Assembly: GCA_026120185.1 (NCBI GenBank)
Contig: JANUWF010001491.1
Span: forward strand, 4,650,001-4,714,000
Source: Voacanga thouarsii
Taxonomy: Eukaryota; Streptophyta; Magnoliopsida; Gentianales; Apocynaceae
DNA: 64,000 bases
Reading direction: 5' to 3'
Shown: positions 22,071 through 32,246 of the stretch, piece by piece
Layout: every line of letters begins with the position of its first letter
Position numbering within the stretch: the first letter of the stretch is position 1
Translations under genes and position numbers: made by a program
The notes under the pieces: model-generated
What the model saw: the letters and a program-made list of their open reading frames with translations, nothing else
What the model was told of the DNA's origin: nothing
Databases searched by the model: none

Positions 22071-22087
22071 CCTAGTCACTGATACCA
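22071..22087 (-). promoter_or_regulatory. Element C primer-binding site (variant)
   Basis: Minus-strand TGGTATCAGTGACTAGG. Only the first 9 bases match initiator-Met tRNA; A and B match 13. Element D has nearly the same downstream variant (GTGACTAGG). Confidence 0.85.
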
Positions 22088-24409
22088 CTTGTAACACCCC
22101 ACTACCTAGGCCCATCAGGGCCGGGGATGTCGCCCCGTCCAGAGGACAAGGGGTCTTTATAACTAGGTTACATAAAAATAAAATAAAATAACGACTTTAA
22201 AATTAAACTTATTACAACCCAAAAGATAAGTACAGGAGCAAATCCAAATAAACTGTTTGCAACAATCTCTCCAAAACATCACATAAAGTAAATAACATGA
22301 GTCTTCAAAGCATGGGCAACATGTAGCTAATGACCTCCACAGCAGGATCTTCCTGAAAACATGGTATAAAAGTTGGTGAGATAAAAATCTCAGAAAGCCC
22401 GTGTGTGCTTTGAGTGTTTCAGGTAAAATAATTCATGTATGCAAGTTGTAAAAGTTTCATAAGAAAAAGGTGCGGCAAGCAATAAATAAGTGTTGAAAAT
22501 AAAGAGTGGCATTTCACTTTTCAAACTACACATGTGCACAATAAATACAACCACTCAAATAGGTAGCCATGGGTTACCACATGTTAGGCCCCAAGGCTAA
22601 ATAACAGTCAGAATGCCACACTTTGTGCAAGCTGACAAAAGGTATATGTACAGCCTACCGGGTGAGATATTCCTCTATCTCTACACCCAAACTTACCGGT
22701 TGTCCACTCTGGAACACACAGTCCACATGACTAAAACTTACTAGCCCGGACTGGTATGACCTACCAGACTGGCATCCTATCCAGGAAGTACTCACCCCTC
22801 AGAGGTGGCCATCTACTGAGAGACTTATCCTAACCCTTCAAAGACTAGTCCTGGTGGTCTACCCTTATTGAGTACTCAACGTTGATTGTTCCACTTGGGA
22901 GAAAATTGATCTTAACCTACTTTATTTGGGAATAGCAATTAAGGGTTTCTAAAAGTCTTGTCAAAGTTGGGTTTTAGCAAAAGTTTAGCATTTTGTGTAA
23001 AACTGCTTGTTTAACTTTCAAATGATTTGCTTGACTGAAATAAAAAGGAAAACACAGTCTTTAATTGCCTTCACAAAATAAATGTCTATATACATCATAT
23101 TTGGCTTGCCACAATAACTTTTTGGTCTTCACAAAACTCCATGCTGGAGCTTACCTGATTCTTTGCTTGCTCAACTTAAACATTTTCCAAGGCTGACCTA
23201 ACCCCGCCTGGGGTAAACACAAAACATAAGGTTACACTCCAGCTATACCTGCCTTACATAAATAATTTCTTAGCTCAACTAGTTACAACCATGACTAGCC
23301 ATGACCCTAATGTCCTAAGCTTTAAGGCTAGGTGACAAAGAATTTTATAAAATAAGTTTTAGTTGATAAGTTAAAGTAACTTGGGGTTCTAAAATAATTG
23401 CTAACAAATCATAGACCCAATTAATAATTCTTGAGTGTTATTTTTACAAAATAAACTAAGGTTTGAATATTAAGTCCTAAATAGTACTAATAAATGGTGG
23501 TTTGAAAATAGCTTTATTATAAATAAATATTTAATTACAAATAACCTTCAATTAATTTTTAAATATATAATAAATAATTAGTAATAAATAAAATTAATAA
23601 TGAATGAATTATTTTGAATTTTAATTAATAAATAACAAATAGATTTTAATATAAATAATATTTTATTTATTTTAAAGGATTTATTACTATATATTATTTT
23701 TAATAAAAGACCTCATTTAATTGATAAAGAAAATATTAATACTTTAATTAATAAACCGCTCCAAATTTCCCTAGAGTTTCAAATTTTATAGAGAAAAAAT
23801 ATAGTAGTATTCTATTCAAGGTAATAAAATTTGTTAATAAAAATAATTTAGCCTTAACAAGAAAATACTTTTCCTCCGTGATTTTCCTATTGCTAGAAAG
23901 GATTCATGATCACATTCTCCATCATCAACAATATATTAATCCATTCATGAACATACCCTTGAACTATCTCATACCATCACATGGCCAAAATCCTACTATG
24001 CGTAATTATCAATCATGGTTTCTATGGAAAAATAAGAACATAAAAGCCTAATCACCTTTGGTGACATAATATCTAATCATGCTTCAAACCTCCATAAAAT
24101 TCCTTAAGCATGAAGAACATACATTGATTCGAAAGGAAAACACATACATCCTAGTCATATACAACAATCATCATGTCCTAACTCCATCCCCTTAATCCAC
24201 ATGCATATACTCAATCCCTTATCCATATTTCATTCTTCCTATCAATATCTAAGAGACACGAATACTGAATTAAAAGATGGATTAAAGGAAAAATACTTGA
24301 TTGTTGAGTACTTTGATTAAGACAAAAGAAGGTCCACGTGCAATGGAGTGTCTTGAATGGTCCAACGAAACAACATCCTTGGTTGATGGTTTGATCAACC
24401 CTTCCGGTT

Positions 24410-24411
<2 letters not shown>

Positions 24412-24463
<52 letters not shown>

Positions 24464-24466
24464 GAG
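24412..24466. repeat. (GA)n microsatellite in C 5' LTR
   Basis: GA tract of about 20 units, an interruption (GGGA), then more GA units, at the common LTR offset. Confidence 0.95.
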
Positions 24467-26040
24467 CGTTAGAAAGGTGTATTAAGAATTGAATGGAAGA
24501 AGATGAATAAGAAAGTTGTTCTTGTTTTACCTTGTCGATGTTCTTGAGACCTTCAAGAAAAAGTTGATTTTGGTCCGGTTGAAAATTCTTGTTTGCGAGG
24601 TTTTGCGTTATAATTACCAGAAATGAAGTTTAGAGATTAAATGGAAGTGATTTGGAGTTTTTGAGAGTGATTGGAGGTGTTTAGAGTAGGGTTAAGCTTG
24701 AAGAAGGTTAGTGTGTGTTCTTGGTGTTCTAGGTGAAAATGTAGAGAATTTGGAAGAAATGCTGCACGAATTTTGGTAGAAGGTTGGCCGAATGGTATGG
24801 AATGAATGAGGGTTTCAGTTTTCAGCAAGAAGGAGAGAGAATGATCAGATTTTTTTGAATTTTAAATGGAGGAAATGGTGGTTAGCTATGTTGTTTTGAT
24901 CAAGAGAGGTTTCTATGTCTTTTAATGGTGCCGACTGAACAAGGGATTTTTGCTGTAATGATTAAAGGTTAATGTTGCTCAAGGCTGGCCGAAATTCAGT
25001 CTTAAATGGCAGAGGAAATTCTGGTTTATTAGCCTAATGTAAGAGTGATTTTAATTGAGTAAAATGCTGGAATTATTTGAAGTTCAAAAAGAGTTTGAAT
25101 GGAGTGATCTTAGGAGTGTTTTGAGGTGTGGCTATGGAGTCCATATGCTCAAGGTAGGTGTGGGGTTAATGGTGTACAGCCTATAGCTAAGCAAGGATCA
25201 ATTTTACAGAGGTTTGAAGGGTGATTTTCGGCCTAGGCAAGATGGAAGCATAGCTGGAAAATTCTGGTTTCAAGTTGTTCATGGTTTCGAATGTTGCTGA
25301 ATTTTTGGTGCAGAATTTCTGCACCTCTTTCAGCCCGATTTGCAGCTGGTTCTTGAGGGGGTTTGAAGGACATCCAAGGATTGTTTTTCAGCCTTATTAC
25401 TGGACAAATACAGAGGGGTTTTGTTTTCTTGAAGATGAACTAAAAACAGCTTCATTTCCTTGATTGAAAGTTGCGAAATGCCCAGAATTTTTTTCTGGTT
25501 TGGTGCTGTTTGTGCAGTCCGAAAATTGCACAGATTTTCCAGCCTTCAAGCTACTTGAAATGACCATTTTTCGGGCAGAAAATGAGTGGTTTTACTGGCT
25601 GAATTTTCGAAGAGAAGGTCTGCACAATATTTGGAAAATTTCCAGATTTTTCCTTCACAAAGCTATGGACAACATGAAGGTGGAGTTGAAGGTTCTTTCA
25701 TGGTGCTTGATTTTCTCTTGGAAACCCTTCCTATTTGTCCTCCTACTTTCGGCCAACTTCCCAACCACCAAAGCTAATTTTCGAATTTCATGGTGGAGGA
25801 GTTATCACAGAATTTTTTTTTGGAATTTAGAAGAAAGGATTTAATGGTTTTGAATTATAAAGATGTTAGGACAAGCTAGTGGTAACAAAAAGGACAAGAA
25901 TTCCTCTAGAATTCTTTTTAGGACATGAAGATAAGATTAGGACATTCTCTTCATGTCTCCCCTAAGACAACATTCCTATTTCCATGAAATGCAAGAAAAC
26001 AAAAATTCAAACTTAGCTAAGATAATCATGATAAAACTAA

Positions 26041-26108
26041 AATGATGGGATTCGAACTCATGACCTTAGAAATTAATTCCAAAGCTCTAACCACTTAACC
26101 ACAACAAC
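26041..26108 (-). other. tRNA-like module in C 5' LTR
   Basis: Minus strand shows TGGTTAAGTGG (A-box) and AGTTCGAATCC (B-box). The T-arm can pair 4 of 5 bases around TTCGAAT (ATGAG with CCCAT). Begins about 245 nt from the LTR start. Confidence 0.68.
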
Positions 26109-26353
26109 TCTTATTCTTATTTTCTCACCCACATATTCTTCTTGGTTAATTCTCAAGCTATCTTCCTAATTTGACCTCAAGCAAAATTACCATTTTACCC
26201 TCCAACTCGATAAGCATAACTAAGCATTTTAACCTATAATTCACAACTCTAAAACACATAGAATCATTCAAAAACATATATATTCATGCAAAATAATATG
26301 ATATGCATTCCCGACCCCCTTACTGTTTGGTTGGCTTTAGGTGAGGTTTCACA

Positions 26354-26358
26354 AACAT
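26354..26358. repeat. Target site duplication of element C, right copy
   Basis: AACAT, identical to 10568-10572. Confidence 0.93.
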
Positions 26359-26466
26359 GCTTTTTTGCAAAGAATAAATGAACAAAAGAATGCATATCCC
26401 AAAAGGAAAAGAATAAATGCCACTAGCCTTCTATACTTTACTCTCTCTAGTGTCAGCAGAGGTATC

Positions 26467-27312
26467 TCAATCATCAGAGGCTGGTTGCACGAGCCAGCTG
26501 ACGGAGCTATCAGGTTTCCCCACATAATCCCTTGCAAAACCAATTAAACCCGCTTTCCTACTTGGCTTACCTAAATCAACCTTATTGCCCCTCTTAGCTC
26601 TCATAGTCATCTTATAAAGCTCATCCAAAGCTAATTTACTCGCACTCTTAGGTGCAGGCCTCTCGTTCTCCGAGTCATACAAGTCAAACAATCCTTCTCG
26701 TCTCAACTTAGCATCTACCCCCAGTTCGTATCGAAGTCCGCCCCTCATAGGACACTCTTCTAACTTCCCTTTCCCCTTATCTTCCATCCCTAAAGCAGGC
26801 TGCCTATGTTCCCTCGCTGCCGGTGTAACTCCATCTCTCAGCCTAAGTCCCTTATCACTGGATTCCTTGAGATCATAGCAAGTAGATGTCCTATTAAACT
26901 CACCTATCTGTGAGGTCCGAGGAGCCTCCCTCTCTATCTCATCCTCCTCCTCTATCCCATCCATCTCTTTCTCACTCTCATCATCATCCTCATTCCCGGA
27001 CTCCTTTGCCTCTCCTTCACTCAGCTCAGCCATTTCCTCATCTTCCTCGCCCTTACTAACAAGCTCAACTACCTCGCCCTCATCATCCCCATCGTACTCT
27101 CCTATGCCTCCATCAACCTCTATCTCTGCGTCAACCACTGGGTCATCTAGCATACGTGGCTCATGTTCCATCTCGTCCTCACTTGAAAACCATTCTTCCT
27201 CAGGCACTATCTCCGAATCAGACGAGGGTGGGTTTGCTACAGTTAGTAGGGTAGGTGGAATCCTACAACAAAAGATCTGGTCTCTGACAGCTAATGCAAT
27301 ACTCTTAACCAT
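26467..27312 (-). CDS. Element B pre-gag acidic ORF, 281 codons
   Basis: I chose the ATG at 27312 (MVKSIALAVRDQ) because it lines up with MVRMIRTARKGQ in C, although the open frame extends six codons upstream. The first 150 residues are dominated by D and E (SSDSEIVPEEEWFSSEDEMEH, EGEVVELVSKGEEDEEMAEL, EDDDESEKEMDGIEEEDEIE). The C-terminal half is basic (DELYKMTMRAKRGNKVDLGK). VVEL (residues 81-84) before an acidic run is a possible SUMO-interacting motif. No known domain is recognised. It occupies the same slot as the shorter ORF of A, C, D and E but is nearly twice as long. It is fully open although B's gag and pol are ruined. A captured host sequence is an alternative. Confidence 0.68.
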   Translation of the reverse strand: MVKSIALAVRDQIFCCRIPPTLLTVANPPSSDSEIVPEEEWFSSEDEMEHEPRMLDDPVVDAEIEVDGGIGEYDGDDEGEVVELVSKGEEDEEMAELSEGEAKESGNEDDDESEKEMDGIEEEDEIEREAPRTSQIGEFNRTSTCYDLKESSDKGLRLRDGVTPAAREHRQPALGMEDKGKGKLEECPMRGGLRYELGVDAKLRREGLFDLYDSENERPAPKSASKLALDELYKMTMRAKRGNKVDLGKPSRKAGLIGFARDYVGKPDSSVSWLVQPASDD

Positions 27313-27393
27313 CCTATAAATTAAATGCAAAGATTAGAACGAGATCAAAATACTTAAGGAATAAAAATCTAATAAGTCAAGTAATTACCTAAA

Positions 27394-27410
27394 CCTAGGC
27401 TCTGATACCA
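27394..27410 (-). promoter_or_regulatory. Element B primer-binding site
   Basis: Minus-strand TGGTATCAGAGCCTAGG, the same as element A, after a two-base spacer from the LTR end. It matches 13 bases of the initiator-Met tRNA complement. Confidence 0.9.
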
Positions 27411-27856
27411 CTTCTAACACCCCCTACTACGTACCCTAAAAAGGGCGGGGATGTTGCCCAGTCCCAATGACAAGGGGTCTTTAAAACGACGTACAACATG
27501 AAGACAAACCCAAGAAATCAAACATAGAGAAATGAAGAAAATGCTTATTACCTTAGGCTCAAACTGGAGCAAAACTAAATAAAAGCAAACGTCAGTTCCA
27601 GAAGTATAAATCAACATTTGTCTCTCAAAACATAATGAAAATAACAAAAGCTTCAACTATTACACATCCCGCTTGCTCAGCATAAATAATCTCCTAAAAA
27701 TATGATATAAAATAGTGTGAGATTAACATCTCAGTAAGTCTTGTGTGTGCACGTGGTACTCTGAACAGTTCGTGTATGCATAGCTGAAAACATATAAAGA
27801 AAGATTTGGTAAGTCATAAATAATTTCTCTTTGCAAAGAGCGGGTTTTTCTCATTG

Positions 27857-27987
27857 TCACACTTTGTACAAAATAAACCTTCCACTCGAATAAACAGTCA
27901 TAGCGCCACACTTTGAGCCCCATGTTAAGGAAACGGTCAAGGCACCACACTTTGTGCACCTTGATAGGATCAGATTACCACACTTTG
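27857..27987. repeat. Four spaced CACACTTTG motifs in LTR B
   Basis: TCACACTTTG lies near 27857 and CCACACTTTG at 27906-27915, 27945-27954 and 27978-27987. Spacings are about 48, 39 and 33 nt. Related single or double copies occur at the same place in the other LTRs. Possible repeated protein-binding site. Confidence 0.75.
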
Positions 27988-30208
27988 GGTGTTCTTATCA
28001 AAGGTGGGAGTACGGCCCACCGGGTGAGATACTCCCCCATCCCTTCACCCAACAAAACCATCCGGGTGTCCATGCCTGGAAAAATATAGAATATCTTACC
28101 AGGTACAAATGCTAGCTCAGACCGGCCTGACCAACCAATACAGTCACCTTCTCAAGCGGAGCTCATCTTCTGGAGATGGCCGTCTGCCAGAAGACTCACT
28201 TATGCTCTCCAAGGCTAGTATTGTTAGCCTACCCTTATTGAGTACTCAACGAATATAACCATCAATTCCTGGTTTATAATAGTTCCATACCTTGGCTTTG
28301 TAAAACGTAGTTTTCTTTTAAAAGAGTATTCTAAAATGTTTAAGAGAGAGAACAGTTCTTGATAAAGGTATTAGTTTGATAAAATCATTTAGAGAATGAA
28401 CATCCACGTTTACAACCCAAATAATCATAGATCAACAATAGCTTTACAAAGCTTTGCAACATCCGACATGTCATTTATGCAAGGACTTACTTGATATGCC
28501 TCAGATAAACAAGATAAAATCAACTGCTTGCTTTGTTCAAACAATCTCTTGATCTAGAATCACATAATATCATGATCATGACTTAATCATCTGAAACATG
28601 CATGTAAACTCACTTATTCCCCTAAGAATATCATAACTCATCATCTAGCCTCCAATACCTCCCATTCCATGAAATAAACCTTAATTATGTCATCAAGGAT
28701 AAGAGTTTCCTTACCTTACGACAACCGGATTAATAAGATCCCGATGCCCCTATGGTGACCCTCACGAGTTTGCTTGAGAAGGAGAGAAAGCTGTCTTTTT
28801 TACTTCCTCTTGATCAAAAATTGAGAAAAAAGATGAAATCAGCCTCTATGTGGTGTGATTCAAGGGAAGAAAAATTGAAGAATCAGTGGAGCAAAGGAAT
28901 CAAGAGGTTGAGAGGTCTTTTTCTTACCTTAGGGAGTGCTCGATTTTTTTAGCCTAGGATTGCTCTTGAGTTTTCAAAAATTGTAAAGGAAGTTTCCTGG
29001 AATTTTTCAAGTAGTAAGGTTGGAATAGGTGGCTGCTGTGGTTTAGGGTTAGAAGAGTTTGATTTAGGGTTAGAAGGTGATGCTAAGAAAGACTCCTAGT
29101 GGCTCTAGGCTTCTTTGACATCAAGGGCGAAAATCTGCAGCTTGCTGCACTTTTATTACTGCTGATATTGAAAGGAGTTGAGAGTAGATAAACAATTTGA
29201 AGTTGCTCTCCTAAGCTGGCCGAAAACTGCACAAGGGAAGGGTTGTGTGTATTCAGCTTTTTATCCAAAACTAGAAGGAGTTTGAGTGAGTTTTGAAAAG
29301 CAAAAATTCTGTGCAAGATAGGTGTGCGTGCTGTGCGAAAATTGCTAAACAAAAGAGAGAAAATTCTAGGTTGTTTTAGTTGTTGTTCTGCCGCAAATCA
29401 GAGAGGAAAAGTGAGGGATTTAGGTGCTGTAAATTGGCTTAATCAACAAGGAGTTTTGGTGTGTCTTGGAGTGTAGAATTTCGTTTAATATGGAGTGCAC
29501 AAACTGACCGAAATTCTGTGCACTATGCTGGCCGATATTCCTGTGCACAAGCTGGCCGAAATTCTGGAAATTGTAGGGGATAAAAATCTGATTTGAGTAG
29601 CTAAAATAATCTGAATTGGTGAGGGGTGTTTTAGGTGATTTGAGATAGGTTTAGAAGAGTTTGGATGGCCTTAGGAGTGCAGGATTTTTTGTGCATCTTG
29701 TGCATGCACAAGGCTGGCAGAGAATCTGCAAAATATCAGGAACAAAATCTTATTTGTTTAGGATTAGAATAAAACCTTATTTGCAAGAGGATTTAGGATA
29801 AGATTCCCTAGTTTTGGGAGAGTTTGTGTTGAGCTAGAAGTGCTCCAAAGGTGGAGGCACTAAGCTCGAAAAAATTTCTAGATTTTCAGCTAGGGTTCCA
29901 TGTTCAAAATCAACAAGGTAGCTTACTAGAAAAATAACAAATTAATTCCAGCTATCTAATATAACATTTGATGAACTAAAAACAAGTTGGAATTTAATTG
30001 CTCTAGCTAGAATTTTTGAAAATCAAAGAGGATAAAAGCTGAAATAGAATTAATCTTTATCCTTATAAAAAATACTTGAAATTAGGAGAAAAATATGGAG
30101 ACTTATCCCCTAAGAAGAAGGCGCTGAAATTTAAGAAGGATACCTGGGATTTTCTGCCAAGGCATGAAGAATCCTAGGAAAAGAATTCAAGAGAAATCAT
30201 ATATTCGC

Positions 30209-30282
30209 AAGAGGTAAGATTCGAACTCGGGTCACCAAGGGATAATCACCAAACCTAACCGCTATTCCAATCAACTCCGATG
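30209..30282 (-). other. tRNA-like module in LTR B
   Basis: Minus strand has TGGAATAGCGG (10 of 11 with the A-box consensus), the GGTTAGG that follows, and AGTTCGAATCT (9 of 11 with the B-box). It begins about 248 nt from the LTR start, the same offset as in the A/C/E/G LTRs, although the sequence between the boxes is different. Confidence 0.62.
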
Positions 30283-30530
30283 CTAATATATCTCTAAGAA
30301 ATTCTTTTCACCTTAGCTCTCATCCCTCCATTTCCTTACTAAATTTTTACCCAAAACAATTTCCAATCAATGCGATAACACAATTATTTCCCTTAAAAAA
30401 ATTAATGCAAGAGCAACCTTGAAAATCACTTGCACCCATGCAAGCATAATTTTTTAAAACATCACATGAAATGCAAAAATGCATGACCTTTTACCCATAG
30501 GTCAAAGGTGGTTTTGGGCGGGGTATTACA

Positions 30531-31933
30531 TTATGTTTAGTGGAGTTTGGATCATGTAGTGGTAGATTTGGATCTATGCTTTTATTCATGAATTCAATGG
30601 TTTGTGGATTGGTGTTAGAGTCTATGTTCATGATTATGGTTAGCAATAAGAGAATTATGATCATAACCTTGTTGTTCCAAAATTATTTAAGTTAGCCAAT
30701 TTTAATACATTAATAAAAATTGATACTATATTTTCTTCTAATGATTTCGAAAACCCTAGGAAAATGTGGAATTGGGCTGTTATACGAAATAATGATATTT
30801 TATCCAAATAAATGATATCTTTTATTAAAATTAAAATATAAAAATATTATATATGATAATAATATTAAATAAAGCCTTTCATATAAATAATTATAATAGG
30901 TAAAATATTAATCTTATAAGTTATACATTCATAAATACTATTAAAATTTATTTATTATCTTTTAATCAAAATATATTAAAATTTACTTATTAATTTTATT
31001 TATCAATTATTTTTTAACTATTAACTATTAATTAAGAGAATAGTAATAGTTTATTATTTTAATAATATCATCTAGGACTTAGGACCCTTTATCAAATAAA
31101 GCCTAGTTTATTTATAACAACATTTAAACCTTCAACTTATTAGTAAATATTTCACAAACCCTAGTTATTTTATTATCAAGCTAGATTTATTTTACAAAAT
31201 TCTTTTGATTATCTAGCCTTAAAGTTTGGAACATTAGGGTTATGATTGTAGGAAGTTGAACTAGGATTAATTATAGAAGAAATTTGGCTTGAGTTTAATT
31301 ATGGCTTGTTTTTACCCTAGGTAGGGTTAGGTCAGCTTTGAAAGATCTTTGAGTTAGCTCAAGCAAAGGATCAGGTAAGCTCCTGCATCAAACTTGTTTG
31401 ATGTAAAAGGTTACTATGGCAAGCTAAACACGAAGTACGTGAACACTTATTTTGTAAAGGCAATTAATGACTGTTTCCTTTCTTCCTTTAGTCAAACAAA
31501 TTATTTGCAAATCAACAAGCAATTTTGCTCAAATACCAAATAGTTTCTAAAACTAATTTTGACACGGACTTTAGAAACCCTTAATTGCCATTTTCAAGTA
31601 AAGCTATGCTTTATCGGTTTTCTCCCAAGTAAGACAATCAATGTTGAGTACTTAATAAGGGTAGGCTAGTAGTACTAGTTTTGAAAAGCAAGAGCGAGTC
31701 TTCTGGCAAGAGGCCACCACCAGAAGATGAACTCGACTTGGAAAAGCGACAGTACTACTTAGTCATGTCAGTCCGAGCCAGTAAGTTTCAATCATATGAA
31801 CTGTGCGTTGCCGGAGTGGACAATCGGTTTTGTTTGGGTGTAGAAAAGGAGGAGTATCTTACCCGGTAGGCCGATCACCTACCTTTTGTCAGTCTGCACA
31901 AAGTGTGGTATTTTGACCGTTGTATAGACGTGG
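30531..31933 (+). repeat. Element D 5' LTR, middle fragment
   Basis: Homologous to the D 3' LTR (from about 50600) and to E's LTR (from about 34340). B cuts it on the left and E on the right. It resumes at 44936. It has an AT-rich stretch (30780-31060) and a palindrome with one change (TTGAGTACTTAA, 31644-31655). The first 2.4 kb or so of this LTR should be left of the window. Confidence 0.88.
31929..31933. repeat. Target site duplication of element E, left copy
   Basis: CGTGG, matched at 44931-44935. Confidence 0.93.
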
Positions 31934-32182
31934 TGTGAAACCCCAGTTGAAACCAAACTTAGAGTAAGGTGGTTGGAATGCATAAAATATTTTATTGCAT
32001 ACATAAATATATTTTTATATGATTTTATGTGCTTTGAATATGTGACTGGTAGCCTAGATGGCTTATTTATGCTTGTGGAGTAAGAAGGGCAAAATGGTAA
32101 TTGTTGCCTAAGGTGAAAATAGGGAGATAGCTTGAGGATTAAATAGGAAAAATATTTGGGAGAGAAAATAAGAACAAGAGTT

Positions 32183-32246
32183 GTTGTGGTTTAGTGGTTA
32201 GAGCTTTGGAATTAATCCTCGAGGACTAGAGTTCAAATTCCATCAT
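32183..32246 (+). other. tRNA-like module in E 5' LTR
   Basis: TGGTTTAGTGG (perfect A-box fit) and AGTTCAAATTC (degenerate B-box), about 31 nt apart, followed by T runs (GTTTTAGC, ATTTTATTTTTG) that could end a Pol III transcript. It lies 249 nt into the LTR. Confidence 0.65.

Larger units (their letters stand above)
10573..26353 (-). mobile_element. Element C: complete Tekay-type retrotransposon, 15.8 kb
   Basis: Both LTRs, the primer-binding site, polypurine tract, gag, pol and matching 5-bp target duplications are present. It inserted into element B between B's gag and pre-gag ORF. It is 1.8 kb longer than expected because of an internal tandem duplication in pol. Gag, pre-gag and integrase each carry stops or frameshifts, so it is non-autonomous now. 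Confidence 0.95.
22090..26353 (-). repeat. Element C 5' LTR (4264 bp)
   Basis: Sense start TGTGAAACC at 26353 and end GGGGTGTTACA at 22090. Palindrome at 22868-22879. Homologous throughout to the 3' LTR, with small deletions, for example near 24880 where a stretch present in the 3' LTR is missing. No gene inside. Confidence 0.95.
26354..30530 (-). mobile_element. Element B, second visible part (leader, pre-gag ORF, 5' LTR)
   Basis: This continues 8310-10572 beyond the insertion of C. Sense order from the right: 5' LTR, primer-binding site, pre-gag ORF, leader, then gag in the other piece. It lies inside the 5' LTR of D. TTATG (30531-30535) next to its LTR is the presumed target duplication; its partner is left of the window. 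Confidence 0.87.
27413..30530 (-). repeat. Element B 5' LTR (about 3.1 kb)
   Basis: Sense start TGTAATACCCC at 30530; the sense end reads GGGTGTTAGA at 27413 (TG/CA end mutated, CA to GA). It is shorter than and diverged from the A/C/D/E/G LTRs. It keeps the tRNA-like module, the palindrome TTGAGTACTCAA (28238-28249), CACACTTTG motifs, and the GACCCCTTGTC...CATCCCCG end module. It lacks a long GA tract. The short ORFs within it (for example 28752-28952) have no recognisable product. Confidence 0.88.

Noticed and set aside
26467..27330. Host gene encoding an acidic protein
   Set aside because: It sits between a clear primer-binding site and the gag of the same element, in the slot used by pre-gag ORFs of the other elements.
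28752..28952. Small ORFs in LTR B (28752-28952, 29083-29352, 27414-27656)
   Set aside because: No recognisable motif, and they lie within LTR sequence.
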